The notes beneath the pieces were generated by a model, which was given only the letters and a program-made list of their open reading frames with translations, was not told the DNA's origin and did not search any database. The translations under genes and the position numbers were made by a program. Positions 1 through 8,291 of a stretch of DNA of 64,000 nt are shown piece by piece (position 1 is the stretch's first letter; the number at the start of each line of letters is the position of its first letter). The stretch comes from Bacillus sp. FJAT-50079 (GTDB lineage: Bacteria > Bacillota > Bacilli > Bacillales > Bacillaceae_C): positions 124,001 to 188,000 of the forward strand of contig NZ_JAGYPD010000002.1 in assembly GCF_018343515.1 (NCBI RefSeq), given 5' to 3'.

Positions 1-341
1 ACATTATTAGAACATATTGTAATTAACGTAAGTTATGCAATTAAAGTTAGTGAAGTGTTGAGCAAAATTTATTGCAAATTTTGATATAGAAATGAAAGAA
101 TCATATGTTCAAAGGAGAGGAGATAGTATTTATTTATTTGTTTGTTTGCCACTAGTCGATTGGGGCATATGTGTTCACTTAGGTAACTGGTACCGAATAG
201 TGGGAGGTAGTCGTTGGTTAAAATCTTTGTTGGACATCCTTTTGACTTATGTAACTAATGTAAGTCTTTCGAGAGAATCGAAAGTGATTTATGTACTTCG
301 TTATATTTGACAATAATGATATAGAAAAAGAGGGATGTACA
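1..341. other. Gene-poor upstream stretch
   Basis: No convincing gene. A 72-codon open frame from 92 has no recognisable family and unlikely composition. The stretch most likely holds the promoter region of the broken transporter gene that begins at 342. Confidence 0.4.
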
Positions 342-702
342 ATGAACAATAAAAAGTGGCTATCCATTTTATTGTTCATTGCTTTTTTCATCATAATTTC
401 TCTTCCTACCCCTGATAGTTTGCATTGGCTGGTCAAAGGGCTTTAGGTATATTAGCTTTAGCAGTCATTCTCTGGATGACAGAGGCTGTCGCTTATCCGG
501 TAAGCGCTGCTATCATTGTTTGTCTTATTACCATTTTTATCGGTTTGTCCCCAACAATCGATGATTCTTCACTGCCCTATACGACTCAAGGGGCTTTGAA
601 ATTAGCTTTAGGGGGATCAGTTGGATGGTTGGCGGTGCATTATTTATCGCTACCGTAATGGAATTAACAGGCTTGCATAAACGTGTAACGCTTTTTATTC
701 AA

Positions 703-1022
703 GCCCTTCGCTTCGGTAAAAGCGTTCACGACAATGGTTGGGGCATGTTCACTATTTTCTTAGCGTACAAGCTGGAAGTAGAAGGGAAACAACTTGTGAA
801 AATCGATGAGTGGTTCCTTTCTACGAATAAGCGTTCTTGTTGTGGCGTAAACCGATGAAACTATATGAACGCACTTACCGTTGTTCATGTGGATATGTAG
901 CAGATTGTGACTATAATTCCGCAATCAATATCAAAAATGAAGGCGACCCCCTTATTGGCATTAGCATAGAAGTAAAAACTCTTGGAACAAGAGGGTTAGC
1001 TCGGTCATTTTTCGTTAGCTAG
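703..1022 (+). mobile_element. TnpB (IS200/IS605-type) C-terminal relic
   Basis: Only the last third of an RNA-guided nuclease TnpB remains. It begins around LRFGKSVHDNGWGMF, continues with FLAYKLEVEGKQLVKIDEWF, and after a one-base frameshift near 840 ends with the zinc-finger and RuvC-III region YRCSCGYVADCDYNSAINI. The first CxxC knuckle is degraded (RSCCGVNR) and DRDYN has become DCDYN. The N-terminal RNA-binding and RuvC-I parts are absent, so no nuclease can be made. It lies inside the transporter gene and has its own right end downstream. Confidence 0.8.
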
Positions 1023-1095
1023 TAAAAGTAACGATAAGTCGAGAAGCGCCCACTTCAAGCGCCCTTAAGGGTGGGAAGTGGTGGGAGTAGTTCAC
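1020..1095 (+). mobile_element. TnpB element right end (omegaRNA 3' part)
   Basis: Downstream of the TnpB relic is a GC-rich imperfect hairpin at 1049-1085 (CCCACTT ... AAGTGGTGGG) followed by TTCAC at 1091-1095, the layout of IS200/IS605 right ends, where the 3' half of omegaRNA is encoded. The transporter reading frame resumes at 1096, which marks the boundary. The same design is seen at the second TnpB copy (15761-15802). Confidence 0.6.
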
Positions 1096-1193
1096 AATCA
1101 GGTCTGCCAATTACAATCATTGGCTATGTTTTAATTATCATTTTCAGTTTAACCTATTGGCGTTGGATCGGATTGCTTTGAATAATGAAGAAA

Positions 1194-1228
1194 AGGGCAT
1201 CTTTCAAGAGGAGAAGATGCCTTGTTTT
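1194..1228 (+). terminator. Intrinsic terminator
   Basis: Stem GGCATCTT (1196-1203) with AAGATGCC (1214-1221) followed by TTGTTTT; sits 12 bases after the transporter stop codon. Confidence 0.65.
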
Positions 1229-1236
1229 AATTATAG

Positions 1237-1250
1237 TAACGGTACCGTTA
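1237..1250. promoter_or_regulatory. Perfect 14-bp palindrome upstream of epimerase
   Basis: TAACGGTACCGTTA is a perfect inverted repeat 73 bases before the epimerase start, in the expected operator position for a dimeric repressor. The regulator is not identifiable from sequence; no repressor gene is adjacent. Confidence 0.45.
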
Positions 1251-1322
1251 TTAATAAGAAGGATTACAGCTATTTTTATAGAATTACACTTAGTAACATT
1301 TAAATTTGAGGAGAACGAACAA

Positions 1323-2204
1323 ATGAAAAACATTTTAGTACTAGGCGGTACACGTTTTTTTGGTCGTGAATTAGTAGAGTTACTTATCGAAAACGGACAT
1401 AATGTTGTCATTATGACACGAGGTCAATCGGGCAACCCTTTTGGTGATAAGGTAGAACATCTGATAGGCGATCGTTCGAATAAGGAGGATCTTGCAAAAC
1501 TAACGGCAGGACGGACTTTCGATCTTGTTTATGATAATATTTGCTATTCTCCAAATGATGCTTATCAGTTTTGTGAAATATTTAATGGGAAAATTGATAA
1601 GCTTGTTTTTACTTCTACACTTTCTACATATGAAATGGATGGAAAGGAAAAAAGCGAGGATGATTTTGATCCATATCATTATCATATTCGTTTCGGTGAA
1701 AGTACAGACTTCACATACGGAGAGGGAAAACGTCAAGCTGAAGCAGTTTTCTTAAAGTATGCAAAATTCCCCGTTGTAGCCGTGCGCTTTCCTATTGTAA
1801 TGGGAGAGAATGATTATACACAACGTTTGCATTTTCATGTTGAACGTATTGCGGCTGGGGAGCCAATTGGATTTTTGAATATGGATGCAGATATGTCATT
1901 TATCCAAGCAACGGAGGCAGCAAGATTTTTACATTGGGCTGGCATGTCAAAAGTGGAAGGTCCGTATAATGCAACAGCGAATGGGAAAATTTCATTATCT
2001 GATTTAATAAAATTAATCGAAGAAGCTACTGGGAAATCCGCAAAAATCTCTTTAGTTGGAAATGACGAAATTCGCTCACCATATGCGATTCCTTCTTCAT
2101 GGTATATGACAAATGAAAAAGCAACAAAAGCTGGTTTTTCATTTACTTATTTAGATAACTGGTTAAAGCCATTGATCAAAGAAATCGCAAGCACGAAAGG
2201 GTAG
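1323..2204 (+). CDS. NAD-dependent epimerase/dehydratase-family protein
   Basis: A 293-residue extended short-chain dehydrogenase-fold protein. The N-terminus MKNILVLGGTRFFGRELVE carries the GGTxFxG NAD(P)-binding loop (residues 8-14); the Y-x-x-x-K type site is probably TYGEGKRQAE near residue 140. The substrate is unknown; related proteins act on nucleotide sugars or bind RNA. The start at 1323 is chosen because GAGGAGAACG lies just upstream and the glycine loop begins at residue 8; an upstream in-frame start at 1185 would cross the terminator. It is transcribed alone, with its own promoter region containing a 14-bp palindrome. Confidence 0.8.
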   Translation: MKNILVLGGTRFFGRELVELLIENGHNVVIMTRGQSGNPFGDKVEHLIGDRSNKEDLAKLTAGRTFDLVYDNICYSPNDAYQFCEIFNGKIDKLVFTSTLSTYEMDGKEKSEDDFDPYHYHIRFGESTDFTYGEGKRQAEAVFLKYAKFPVVAVRFPIVMGENDYTQRLHFHVERIAAGEPIGFLNMDADMSFIQATEAARFLHWAGMSKVEGPYNATANGKISLSDLIKLIEEATGKSAKISLVGNDEIRSPYAIPSSWYMTNEKATKAGFSFTYLDNWLKPLIKEIASTKG

Positions 2205-2304
2205 GTAAGAATCTCCTTGTCAAACAACATTCAATCTTTTTTATTTGTAAATAACATTTTGCAGGTGCAGGAAATTTACAATTAAAATAGCTCTCACAAA
2301 TACA

Positions 2305-2345
2305 AAAGTAGATGGAGAAAAACGACGCGTTTTTTTCCACCTACT
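2305..2345 (-). terminator. Intrinsic terminator of Mn catalase transcript
   Basis: AAAGTAG-A-TGGA pairs with TCCA-C-CTACTTT around a GACGCGT loop; T-rich on both sides, so it may work for both converging transcripts. Confidence 0.6.
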
Positions 2346-2371
2346 TTATTTTATGCTAGTGTATGAATCAT

Positions 2372-3265
2372 CTACATCTTTGACAAAAGACGTTTAGCAA
2401 TTTGCTGATACTCATCAGGTCCAATACCCGGTGCAAACATCTCAGGAAGATCTTCGAGATCAGGTATTTCATAACCTTCTGGTATGCCTTCTTTCACGAT
2501 CAGTTGCTCACCATTAGTAGGATTGGTACCTTTCCAAATTTGGCGTATATCTTTGTATTCACCTTCATCATTCCAAGTAAACAAAACATTTCCGAAACCT
2601 TGCTCTTCATACTTCCTAGCTGTATCAAATGCACGATTATCTAAATTAGGCAACGGTAGCATCTTGGTCAAATCAGTTCCGGTGGCTATTTCAATTGCTT
2701 TTGCATAAGCGAGTATATGAGTACCTCCGCGGACGAGTAAATAGCCGATCATTTCCCTCGCCGTAGGATGATCTGTCATTTCATAAACCCGCATCTTATG
2801 AGTTCTAGCACCACATTCCAGAAAAAAATTATGCAATAAATCAAGCACTAAATTCCCGCTGGAAAATACATAGTCACCTCGCCATGGATGCCCCATCGAG
2901 TCACCTGGGATAGAAGTCTGAGCAGTGGCTATAAATGCATGCGTATTTCGTTTGTTGACTGCATCTTGAAGCGGTGTAAGGTCGGGATCGGCCGTAAAGG
3001 ATGTTCCTTTATTTACGATGTTGATCGTGTTTGACACAAGTTCCACATGACCGAACTCCTCTGCCGTAATACTGGCTACCAAATCATAGAAAGGTTTGAA
3101 TTTCTTTTTTTGTCTAAAATTAAATGATTGAAACATGTAATTATTCAATGTTGACATTTCCCCAAATTTACCACCTAATAATTCCTGAACAGCCGCTGCC
3201 GCATTCGCATCTCCATATTCAGGTATTGGAAGATCAATGGCTAATTTATTTACACGTTTAAACAT
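2372..3265 (-). CDS. Manganese catalase (YdbD/CotJC-like)
   Basis: A 297-residue non-haem dimanganese catalase that disproportionates hydrogen peroxide; the length is normal for the YdbD group and longer than spore-coat CotJC. Metal-ligand regions of the four-helix bundle are visible: GGKFGEMSTLNNYMFQ, ITAEEFGHVELV, and FLECGARTHKMRVYEMTDHP. RGGTHILAYAKAIE follows the second helix pair. A TCCC-type ribosome site precedes the ATG. It lies 39 bases downstream of the DUF2642 gene on the same strand, so the two are probably one transcript ending at the 2305-2345 hairpin. Likely a general-stress or spore-stage protein, by inference from relatives. Confidence 0.93.
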   Translation of the reverse strand: MFKRVNKLAIDLPIPEYGDANAAAAVQELLGGKFGEMSTLNNYMFQSFNFRQKKKFKPFYDLVASITAEEFGHVELVSNTINIVNKGTSFTADPDLTPLQDAVNKRNTHAFIATAQTSIPGDSMGHPWRGDYVFSSGNLVLDLLHNFFLECGARTHKMRVYEMTDHPTAREMIGYLLVRGGTHILAYAKAIEIATGTDLTKMLPLPNLDNRAFDTARKYEEQGFGNVLFTWNDEGEYKDIRQIWKGTNPTNGEQLIVKEGIPEGYEIPDLEDLPEMFAPGIGPDEYQQIAKRLLSKM

Positions 3266-3304
3266 TTTTTCTCTCCCTTCATAAAATGAGTAGCTCTCAT
3301 ACGA

Positions 3305-3526
3305 TTATGCAGTCGTGATCCATACAATTTCCTGTGCTCTAACATAAAAAGGGCTTCCACTTACTTCAATAACAATATGGTCAGGCATAACTTCTGTCAG
3401 CGAACCTTGTAAGGGACTTTTCGTTGTATTTACAACAACATTCTTATTCCTAAAATTTAGTAAAGTCTGGTAAAAATAAGGGTCAATGGCACTCACTATA
3501 TCGACTTTCGATTGTTGATCGTTCAT
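3305..3526 (-). CDS. DUF2642 small protein (YuzF-like)
   Basis: A 73-residue protein with the DUF2642 fold seen in many spore-forming bacilli: NFRNKNVVVNTTKSPLQGSLTEVMPDHIVIEV, a short Sm-like beta-barrel pattern. Function is unproven; relatives include spore-coat-associated proteins. Ribosome site AAAGGTGG precedes two possible ATGs; the inner one (3526) is used here. Promoter-proximal gene of the pair with Mn catalase. Confidence 0.75.
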   Translation of the reverse strand: MNDQQSKVDIVSAIDPYFYQTLLNFRNKNVVVNTTKSPLQGSLTEVMPDHIVIEVSGSPFYVRAQEIVWITTA

Positions 3527-3847
3527 TCATATTCCACCTTTCGATTGAATCATTGTAGTATATGGGAGGATGCGGAAATGTATGTGTAATCCGATGTAGA
3601 TTGTCTTGTTAATAATTTGTTCAAATGAGACAATTAAATATTCAGAAAGAGAGCCCAATATTGACAAGAAAAGGAGTTACAGGGGGAAGCCTGACTTTTT
3701 AATGCGTTTCCTAAAAGATCGGGTATTTTTCGGGCTCCTTACAGATCTCTCCCTAAACAGAAACTGCCGTATACTGAATTCTGTGCTTCAAGAAGAGGAA
3801 ACAAAAACGGGCAAAAACTTTAAGAAGGAAAAGAAAAGAGGTATAAA
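3527..3847. other. Intergenic region without clear gene
   Basis: Divergent region between the Mn catalase operon and the membrane-protein/ABC set. An 81-codon open frame (3606-3851) is lysine-rich, unlike any family I recognise, and overlaps the next start; I treat it as chance. Promoters for both directions should lie here. Confidence 0.4.
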
Positions 3848-4729
3848 ATGAATAAAAACATAAAAAGATTAATGTTGTTTAATTTTCTATTTTATTTAAA
3901 TAATTTCATTGTAATCATTCTTGCGAATGTTTACGGACTAAAGGATATTGCGGCATTATGGTTTTTCAGCCCCTTTATTTTAATATTATTTACTACCTCT
4001 GTGATTGAAATGTCAAAGAAGAAGTTAATAGGCTTGACTAAAAAAATGGCCATTTTAGATTTTGTATTAAGGTGCATCGTGTTAATCATTAACTTTCTTT
4101 CTATAAGTAGGCTCATTCCTTTTTCTTTTCAAAATATAATCGTCTTCGGGCTCATTTTTATGGCGTTAAATATAGTAATAGAGTGGGTGTTACATAAACA
4201 ATTAGTTCCTTTGAAACATGCCGACGAAGATTTATTAACCAAAAAAGAAATAAATGAATTATTGGAGCGATCCGATCTAAAATTTAAGTCTCTTGCAGAA
4301 AAAGAAGTAATAAACAACAGTTACCGCTCCATCTTTTTTGCAGGTTATTCATATGTATTAATTTTCTTATTAATTGGAGGAGGGATTTTTGCGTTTGAAT
4401 TTTTTAGTAAAGAATATAGACATATAGTGTTGTTGATCGCTGTTGTCCTTTTAGGTATCTATTTTTATTTAACAAATGAGAAATTTATTGCCTTCTATAA
4501 AAATGAAAAAAAGCGCCAGAGACTCATTTTTAGAGATAATATCACTTTCATCATTGGCTTATCAATGATTTATATATTGCAAGGCTATATTCATATTGGA
4601 ACAGGAACATTTAATTTCTTAGGAATTTTTCTTGCTGTCTTATTCTTTTATCCAACATTGAAAACAAATCAACAAATAAGACAGGAATTTCATAAAATAA
4701 ACAAGAAGTATCTTAGCAAAAGGGTGTAG
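3848..4729 (+). CDS. Polytopic membrane protein of unknown function
   Basis: A 293-residue protein with about eight hydrophobic segments in two groups, separated by a charged cytoplasmic stretch (residues about 120-160, LKHADEDLLTKKEINELLERSDLKFKS kind of composition). No signal peptide beyond the first membrane segment and no recognised motif. Start ATG at 3848 follows AGAGGT. It lies 72 bases ahead of an ABC ATPase and a permease, so it is probably a partner subunit of that transporter or its co-transcribed neighbour. Lys/Ile-rich composition like its neighbours. Confidence 0.7.
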   Translation: MNKNIKRLMLFNFLFYLNNFIVIILANVYGLKDIAALWFFSPFILILFTTSVIEMSKKKLIGLTKKMAILDFVLRCIVLIINFLSISRLIPFSFQNIIVFGLIFMALNIVIEWVLHKQLVPLKHADEDLLTKKEINELLERSDLKFKSLAEKEVINNSYRSIFFAGYSYVLIFLLIGGGIFAFEFFSKEYRHIVLLIAVVLLGIYFYLTNEKFIAFYKNEKKRQRLIFRDNITFIIGLSMIYILQGYIHIGTGTFNFLGIFLAVLFFYPTLKTNQQIRQEFHKINKKYLSKRV

Positions 4730-4801
4730 AAACGAAAGTGGAATTCTTAACTAAATGCAGGCCAGACATCGTAAATGAAAATAAGATTAGGTAGTGGTTG
4801 A

Positions 4802-5614
4802 ATGGGAAAGGCAAGTTTTGAAGCAATTGATATAAGTAAAGTATTTGAAGGACGAAGGATTCTTAACCAAATCAGCTTCAGTTGTGAAGATTATACGACT
4901 ATGGCGATTTGCGGGCAAAATGGGTCTGGTAAAAGTACTTTATTAAAAATTTTAGCCGGAATATATGAACCTACTAGTGGAAAAGTCAACAGGGGAAAGA
5001 AAAAGATTGGATATGTACCAGAGCATTTTCCAGAAAACCTACGATTCAAGCTTAAAGAATATTTACTACTAACAGCGGCCTTTCAAGGTTTTTCAAAGCA
5101 ACAAATTGAAGCAGATCTTTTAGAATATACTACATTCTTTGGATTACAATCATTTGTTAATACACCTTTAAAGCAATGTTCAAAAGGAATGAAACAAAAG
5201 GTAGGTTTAATACAAGCGCTTTTGACGAAACCAGATGTTCTTCTTTTAGACGAACCACTTACTGGATTGGATAGCTCAAGCCAAAGAAGATTAATTTCCA
5301 TTCTAGAAAAACTAAAAAAGCAAGTAACGATTATTTTCACCACGCATGAAGACAAGATGATCGAGAAATTAGCAGATAAGATCCTCTATGTGGAATCTGG
5401 AATGGTTTCACGTTATGTACAGACACGAAATGAACAAAAGCTAATAAAGATTACATTTAAACATAAGGATATTTTCACAGAACTACATGCCCTTGATATT
5501 ATTTATGAAGGGAATACTGCTTTAATAACCGTAGAAGCGGCCAAGTGTGATGAATTATTGCTCGATTTATTACATAAAAAATGCTCGATTTTAGAAGTGA
5601 AGGAAAAGAGGTAA
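4802..5614 (+). CDS. ABC transporter ATP-binding protein
   Basis: A 270-residue ABC ATPase of the export type. Walker A CGQNGSGKST is near residue 38, the Q-loop region follows, the signature appears as CSKGMKQKVGL (degenerate LSGGQ) and Walker B is LLLDEPLTGLD, with the switch histidine in FTTHE. A C-terminal extension of about 70 residues follows the core. It overlaps the next gene's upstream region with no gap. Together with the downstream permease it forms an ABC-2-like exporter; the substrate is unknown. Confidence 0.88.
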   Translation: MGKASFEAIDISKVFEGRRILNQISFSCEDYTTMAICGQNGSGKSTLLKILAGIYEPTSGKVNRGKKKIGYVPEHFPENLRFKLKEYLLLTAAFQGFSKQQIEADLLEYTTFFGLQSFVNTPLKQCSKGMKQKVGLIQALLTKPDVLLLDEPLTGLDSSSQRRLISILEKLKKQVTIIFTTHEDKMIEKLADKILYVESGMVSRYVQTRNEQKLIKITFKHKDIFTELHALDIIYEGNTALITVEAAKCDELLLDLLHKKCSILEVKEKR

Positions 5615-5616
5615 GC

Positions 5617-6321
5617 ATGATTGGATTTATTCGTTATCAATTGATTAGTTATGTTCGCTCATTAAAAATGATTCCTCCCCTAACTGTTTTCTCTGTCTGG
5701 ATATTTATTTTGTATGCATACAGCGGTGTTCCGATTTTAAGCAGCTATGCAGTCTCAAGCATGACGATTTATTTAGTAATGACGTGGTTGGCTATGAGTA
5801 TTTTTTCACTAGAGGAAGTTAGTGAGAAACATCTATTATTTGTCCAATTGAATAGTAAAATTCGTTATATATGGGGAAATTGGACAATGTGTTTCATTTT
5901 TGCATTCATACTTATCCTATTTGTCATTCTTTATCCGATCTGGATGAACAATTTTAAAGGTACAATTTTGCCGATACATATTGGCTTAACCATTTATAGT
6001 CATTTCTTTTTAGCTTGGTTTGGAATGTTAGTAGGTACTTTTTTCTCTATTACTTCGTTTTCCACAAGAAAATACGCTTGGCTCTTAGCGATGTTCGTCA
6101 TTGTTGTATCTATTTCATATGAAGGATTAGTGGAGAAAGTAAGTCTGCTTAAATGGGTACTTCTCTTATTTCCACCAGTTACACATGTGCTTCATTATTT
6201 GAATGAAGGTGATGCAGTACAAATCGGGAAAGCTTTTTGGATGCTTGCAACTTGGGCATTCGCTTATTCGGTTCTTGGTACATTTGTCGTATTGCGAATG
6301 TTTCTAAGAAAGGAAAGGTAA
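5617..6321 (+). CDS. ABC-2-type transporter permease subunit
   Basis: A 234-residue hydrophobic protein with about six membrane spans, beginning MIGFIRYQLISYVRSLKM. The start at 5617 is set by the ribosome site AAGAGGTAAGC and sits two bases after the ATPase stop, so the pair is translationally close. No domain motif beyond the hydrophobic pattern; the role as permease is inferred from the ATPase next to it. Confidence 0.75.
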   Translation: MIGFIRYQLISYVRSLKMIPPLTVFSVWIFILYAYSGVPILSSYAVSSMTIYLVMTWLAMSIFSLEEVSEKHLLFVQLNSKIRYIWGNWTMCFIFAFILILFVILYPIWMNNFKGTILPIHIGLTIYSHFFLAWFGMLVGTFFSITSFSTRKYAWLLAMFVIVVSISYEGLVEKVSLLKWVLLLFPPVTHVLHYLNEGDAVQIGKAFWMLATWAFAYSVLGTFVVLRMFLRKER

Positions 6322-6351
6322 TCATAGCCAAGTTCAAAGGAGGAATTTTCT

Positions 6352-6537
6352 ATGGAGAAAAAGAATTGTAAAAAATGTGGTGGCATACATTTTACAGAAG
6401 CGACAGATTTTATGCCTGTCAAACCGACTAAAAGCTCTTGGAAAGGAGCAAACAAAATATATACGTTTTGTTTAGATTGCGGGGAAGTAGATTCTATTAG
6501 AATCGAAAATACTACGATTTTTAAAAACGATAATTAG
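6352..6537 (+). CDS. Small zinc-ribbon protein
   Basis: A 61-residue protein with two CxxC pairs, CKKCGG near the start and CLDCGE near residue 43, spaced as a zinc ribbon. Strong ribosome site AAAGGAGG 8 bases before the ATG. It follows the ABC permease by 30 bases and is closed by a terminator, so it is probably the last gene of that operon. Similar small proteins are annotated only as hypothetical or TFIIIB-like zinc ribbons; the function is unknown. Confidence 0.75.
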   Translation: MEKKNCKKCGGIHFTEATDFMPVKPTKSSWKGANKIYTFCLDCGEVDSIRIENTTIFKNDN

Positions 6538-6545
6538 AGGTGATG

Positions 6546-6583
6546 AAAAAGTGTACTAGTGGGGTTGCTAGTACACTTTTTTA
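6546..6583 (+). terminator. Intrinsic terminator
   Basis: AAGTGTACTAG (6549-6559) pairs perfectly with CTAGTACACTT (6568-6578), followed by a T run. Confidence 0.85.
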
Positions 6584-6712
6584 TTTTTCGATTTCACTTC
6601 AAGTATGGAATTTTTCCTGCTTACTTCAATGCCGTTATAGCTATATCGGGCGATTTTCCTTAATAAATAATTCGAGCAACGGCCATTCGCAGAATTTTGT
6701 ATATTTTAAACG

Positions 6713-6742
6713 TTGATTTATTTGATCTTTTTCCGCTATAAT
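6713..6742 (+). promoter_or_regulatory. SigmaA-type promoter of fabH
   Basis: TTGATT (6713-6718), 18-bp spacer, TATAAT (6737-6742). The -10 box overlaps the FapR-like operator. Confidence 0.6.
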
Positions 6743-6759
6743 TAGTACCAGGTATTAAT
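6741..6759. promoter_or_regulatory. FapR-type operator
   Basis: ATTAGTACCAGGTATTAAT is a near-perfect 19-bp palindrome matching the TTAGTACC-type site bound by FapR, the malonyl-CoA-sensing repressor of lipid genes in Bacillus. It overlaps the -10 box and probable start point and lies 32 bases ahead of fabH. In B. subtilis fabHB is a known FapR target, so identity and position agree. Confidence 0.8.
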
Positions 6760-6791
6760 ATTAGGTTATAAAAATCTGTGAGGTGAGCGAT

Positions 6792-7799
6792 ATGGTTGGA
6801 GCAAGTGTTACTGCAATTGGAACTTATGTACCTGAAAAGAAATTAACAAATGTTGATCTTGAACAAATGGTTGATACGAGTAATGAGTGGATTATTCAAA
6901 GAACAGGAATTCGTGAACGGAGAATTACCCGGCCTAATGAATTTACAAGTGATTTATGTGTATCTGCTGTAAAAGACTTAATGCAAAGATACAATAAAAC
7001 AGTTGAAGATGTAGATATGATTATTGTGGCTACGAGCACGCCAGATTTCTCATTTCCATCTGTCTCAAGCATCATACAGGAGCAATTAAACATACACCAA
7101 GCGGGAGCGATCGATTTAAATGCGGCATGTGCAGGTTTTGTTTATGCCTTGCATACAGCACATAGTTTGATTTCTTCAGGTCTTCACAAAAAAGTGCTCG
7201 TTATAGGAGCTGATACAATCTCGAAAATTACAGATTATACTGATAGAAGCACATGTATTTTATTTGGGGATGGGGCAGGAGCTGTACTAGTTGAAAGAAA
7301 TGAAAACTCAGAGGATTTTATCGGATTCCATGTAGGAAGTGATGGAAGTGGTGCACAACATGTATATCGTTCTGGGCTATCAACTCAGGTGAATGGGATT
7401 GAGTTGATTGATACTCAATTACTTGTACAAAACGGCAGAGAAGTTTTTCGCTGGGTTGCAAGGAATGTTCCTGATGGTGTTAGACAGATTTTAGATAAAA
7501 CACAAACGAGTCTAGATCAAGTTGATTGGTTCATTCCTCATAGCGCTAACTTACGGCTGATCGAGCCAATATGCGAAAAATTAGAATACCCAATGGAAAA
7601 AACGCTTTATAGTTTGGTGGAGTTTGGAAACACTTCTGCTGCTACCATTCCTCTAGCACTTGACCTGGGAATCCGTGACGGGAAAGTTAAAAACGGCGAT
7701 CGGGTTCTGATGTATGGATTTGGTTCTGGTTTGGTTCACGCTGGACAGCTTTTACAAATAAATTTCGACGAACAAGTTTCAGCGCCTACACCATTGTAA
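6792..7799 (+). CDS. fabH: 3-oxoacyl-ACP synthase III (FabH, FabHB/YhfB-like)
   Basis: A 335-residue condensing enzyme that joins acetyl- or branched acyl-CoA to malonyl-ACP to start fatty-acid synthesis. The triad is complete: Cys113 in NAACAGF, His250 in IPHSANLR and Asn280 in GNTSAA. EWIIQRTGIRERR near residues 32-44 is the conserved N-terminal signature. The C-terminal GLVHAG replaces the usual GLTWG of FabHA, consistent with the second FabH copy of bacilli. ATG 6792 is preferred to GTG 6783 because GGTGAG overlaps the latter. A FapR-like operator overlaps its promoter. A fabZ gene follows by 43 bases. Confidence 0.93.
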   Translation: MVGASVTAIGTYVPEKKLTNVDLEQMVDTSNEWIIQRTGIRERRITRPNEFTSDLCVSAVKDLMQRYNKTVEDVDMIIVATSTPDFSFPSVSSIIQEQLNIHQAGAIDLNAACAGFVYALHTAHSLISSGLHKKVLVIGADTISKITDYTDRSTCILFGDGAGAVLVERNENSEDFIGFHVGSDGSGAQHVYRSGLSTQVNGIELIDTQLLVQNGREVFRWVARNVPDGVRQILDKTQTSLDQVDWFIPHSANLRLIEPICEKLEYPMEKTLYSLVEFGNTSAATIPLALDLGIRDGKVKNGDRVLMYGFGSGLVHAGQLLQINFDEQVSAPTPL

Positions 7800-7842
7800 A
7801 GAATTTTGACGTTAAAGAAATGATTACACAATGGAGGTATTG

Positions 7843-8271
7843 ATGTTGGTTGAAGCTTATAAAATATTAGAAGTAATTAGACATCGTTATCCATTTCTAT
7901 TAATCGATCATATTTTAGAGTTAGAGGAAGGAAAACGAGCAGTAGGTTTGAAATATGTAACCGCGAATGAGCATTTTTTTATCGGACACTTTCCAAATGA
8001 TCCTGTTATGCCGGGGACATTGATTATTGAGGCATTAGCTCAAATAAGTGCGGTTGTAATGCTGACGAAAGAAGAAAACGAAGGACGATTAGGATTATTA
8101 GCGGGGATCGATCAATGTCATTTTAGAAGACAAGTAAGACTAGGAGATCAACTACGCCTCGAGGTTGAAATCACTCGATTAAAAGGGCCGATTGGGAAAG
8201 GCAAAGGGGTCGCAACTGTTGATGGAGAAATTGTTTGCGAGACAGAGCTAATCTTTGCCTTTGGAGATTGA
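7843..8271 (+). CDS. fabZ: 3-hydroxyacyl-ACP dehydratase (FabZ-like)
   Basis: A 142-residue single hotdog-fold dehydratase that removes water from 3-hydroxyacyl-ACP in fatty-acid elongation. Catalytic His49 in [11 protein letters not shown] and Glu63 in IIEALAQ are present, and [11 protein letters not shown] is the FabZ N-terminal motif. The ribosome site TGGAGG sets ATG 7843. FabZ usually sits in another chromosomal neighbourhood in bacilli, so this may be a second copy paired with fabH under the same FapR control. Confidence 0.9.
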   Translation: MLVEAYKILEVIRHRYPFLLIDHILELEEGKRAVGLKYVTANEHFFIGHFPNDPVMPGTLIIEALAQISAVVMLTKEENEGRLGLLAGIDQCHFRRQVRLGDQLRLEVEITRLKGPIGKGKGVATVDGEIVCETELIFAFGD

Positions 8272-8291
8272 CAACTACTTATTGCAGGTGG

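Larger units (their letters stand above)
342..1182 (+). pseudogene. Disrupted DASS/SLC13-type anion:Na+ symporter
   Basis: The family imports di- and tricarboxylates or sulfate with sodium. The N-terminal part reads in three frames: MNNKKWLSILLF from the ATG at 342 (ends in a stop near 455), then AGQRALGILALAVILWMTEA, then VGGALFIATVMELTGLHKR near 626-700. The middle of the gene is missing, replaced by a decayed TnpB element. The extreme C-terminus reappears immediately after the element at about 1096-1182 (SGLPITIIGYVLII through YWRWIGLL, stop TGA). At least two frameshifts plus the replacement make it non-functional. Family assignment is from the conserved ALGIL/WMTEA region and from both ends matching one protein type. 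A weak ribosome site precedes 342. Confidence 0.75.

Noticed and set aside
92-310. 72-codon open frame near the window start
   Set aside because: No ribosome site of quality, odd composition, no family, and partly overlapped by an opposite frame.
3606-3851. 81-codon frame before the membrane-protein gene
   Set aside because: Overlaps the real start at 3848, no motif, and the composition looks like translated intergenic DNA.
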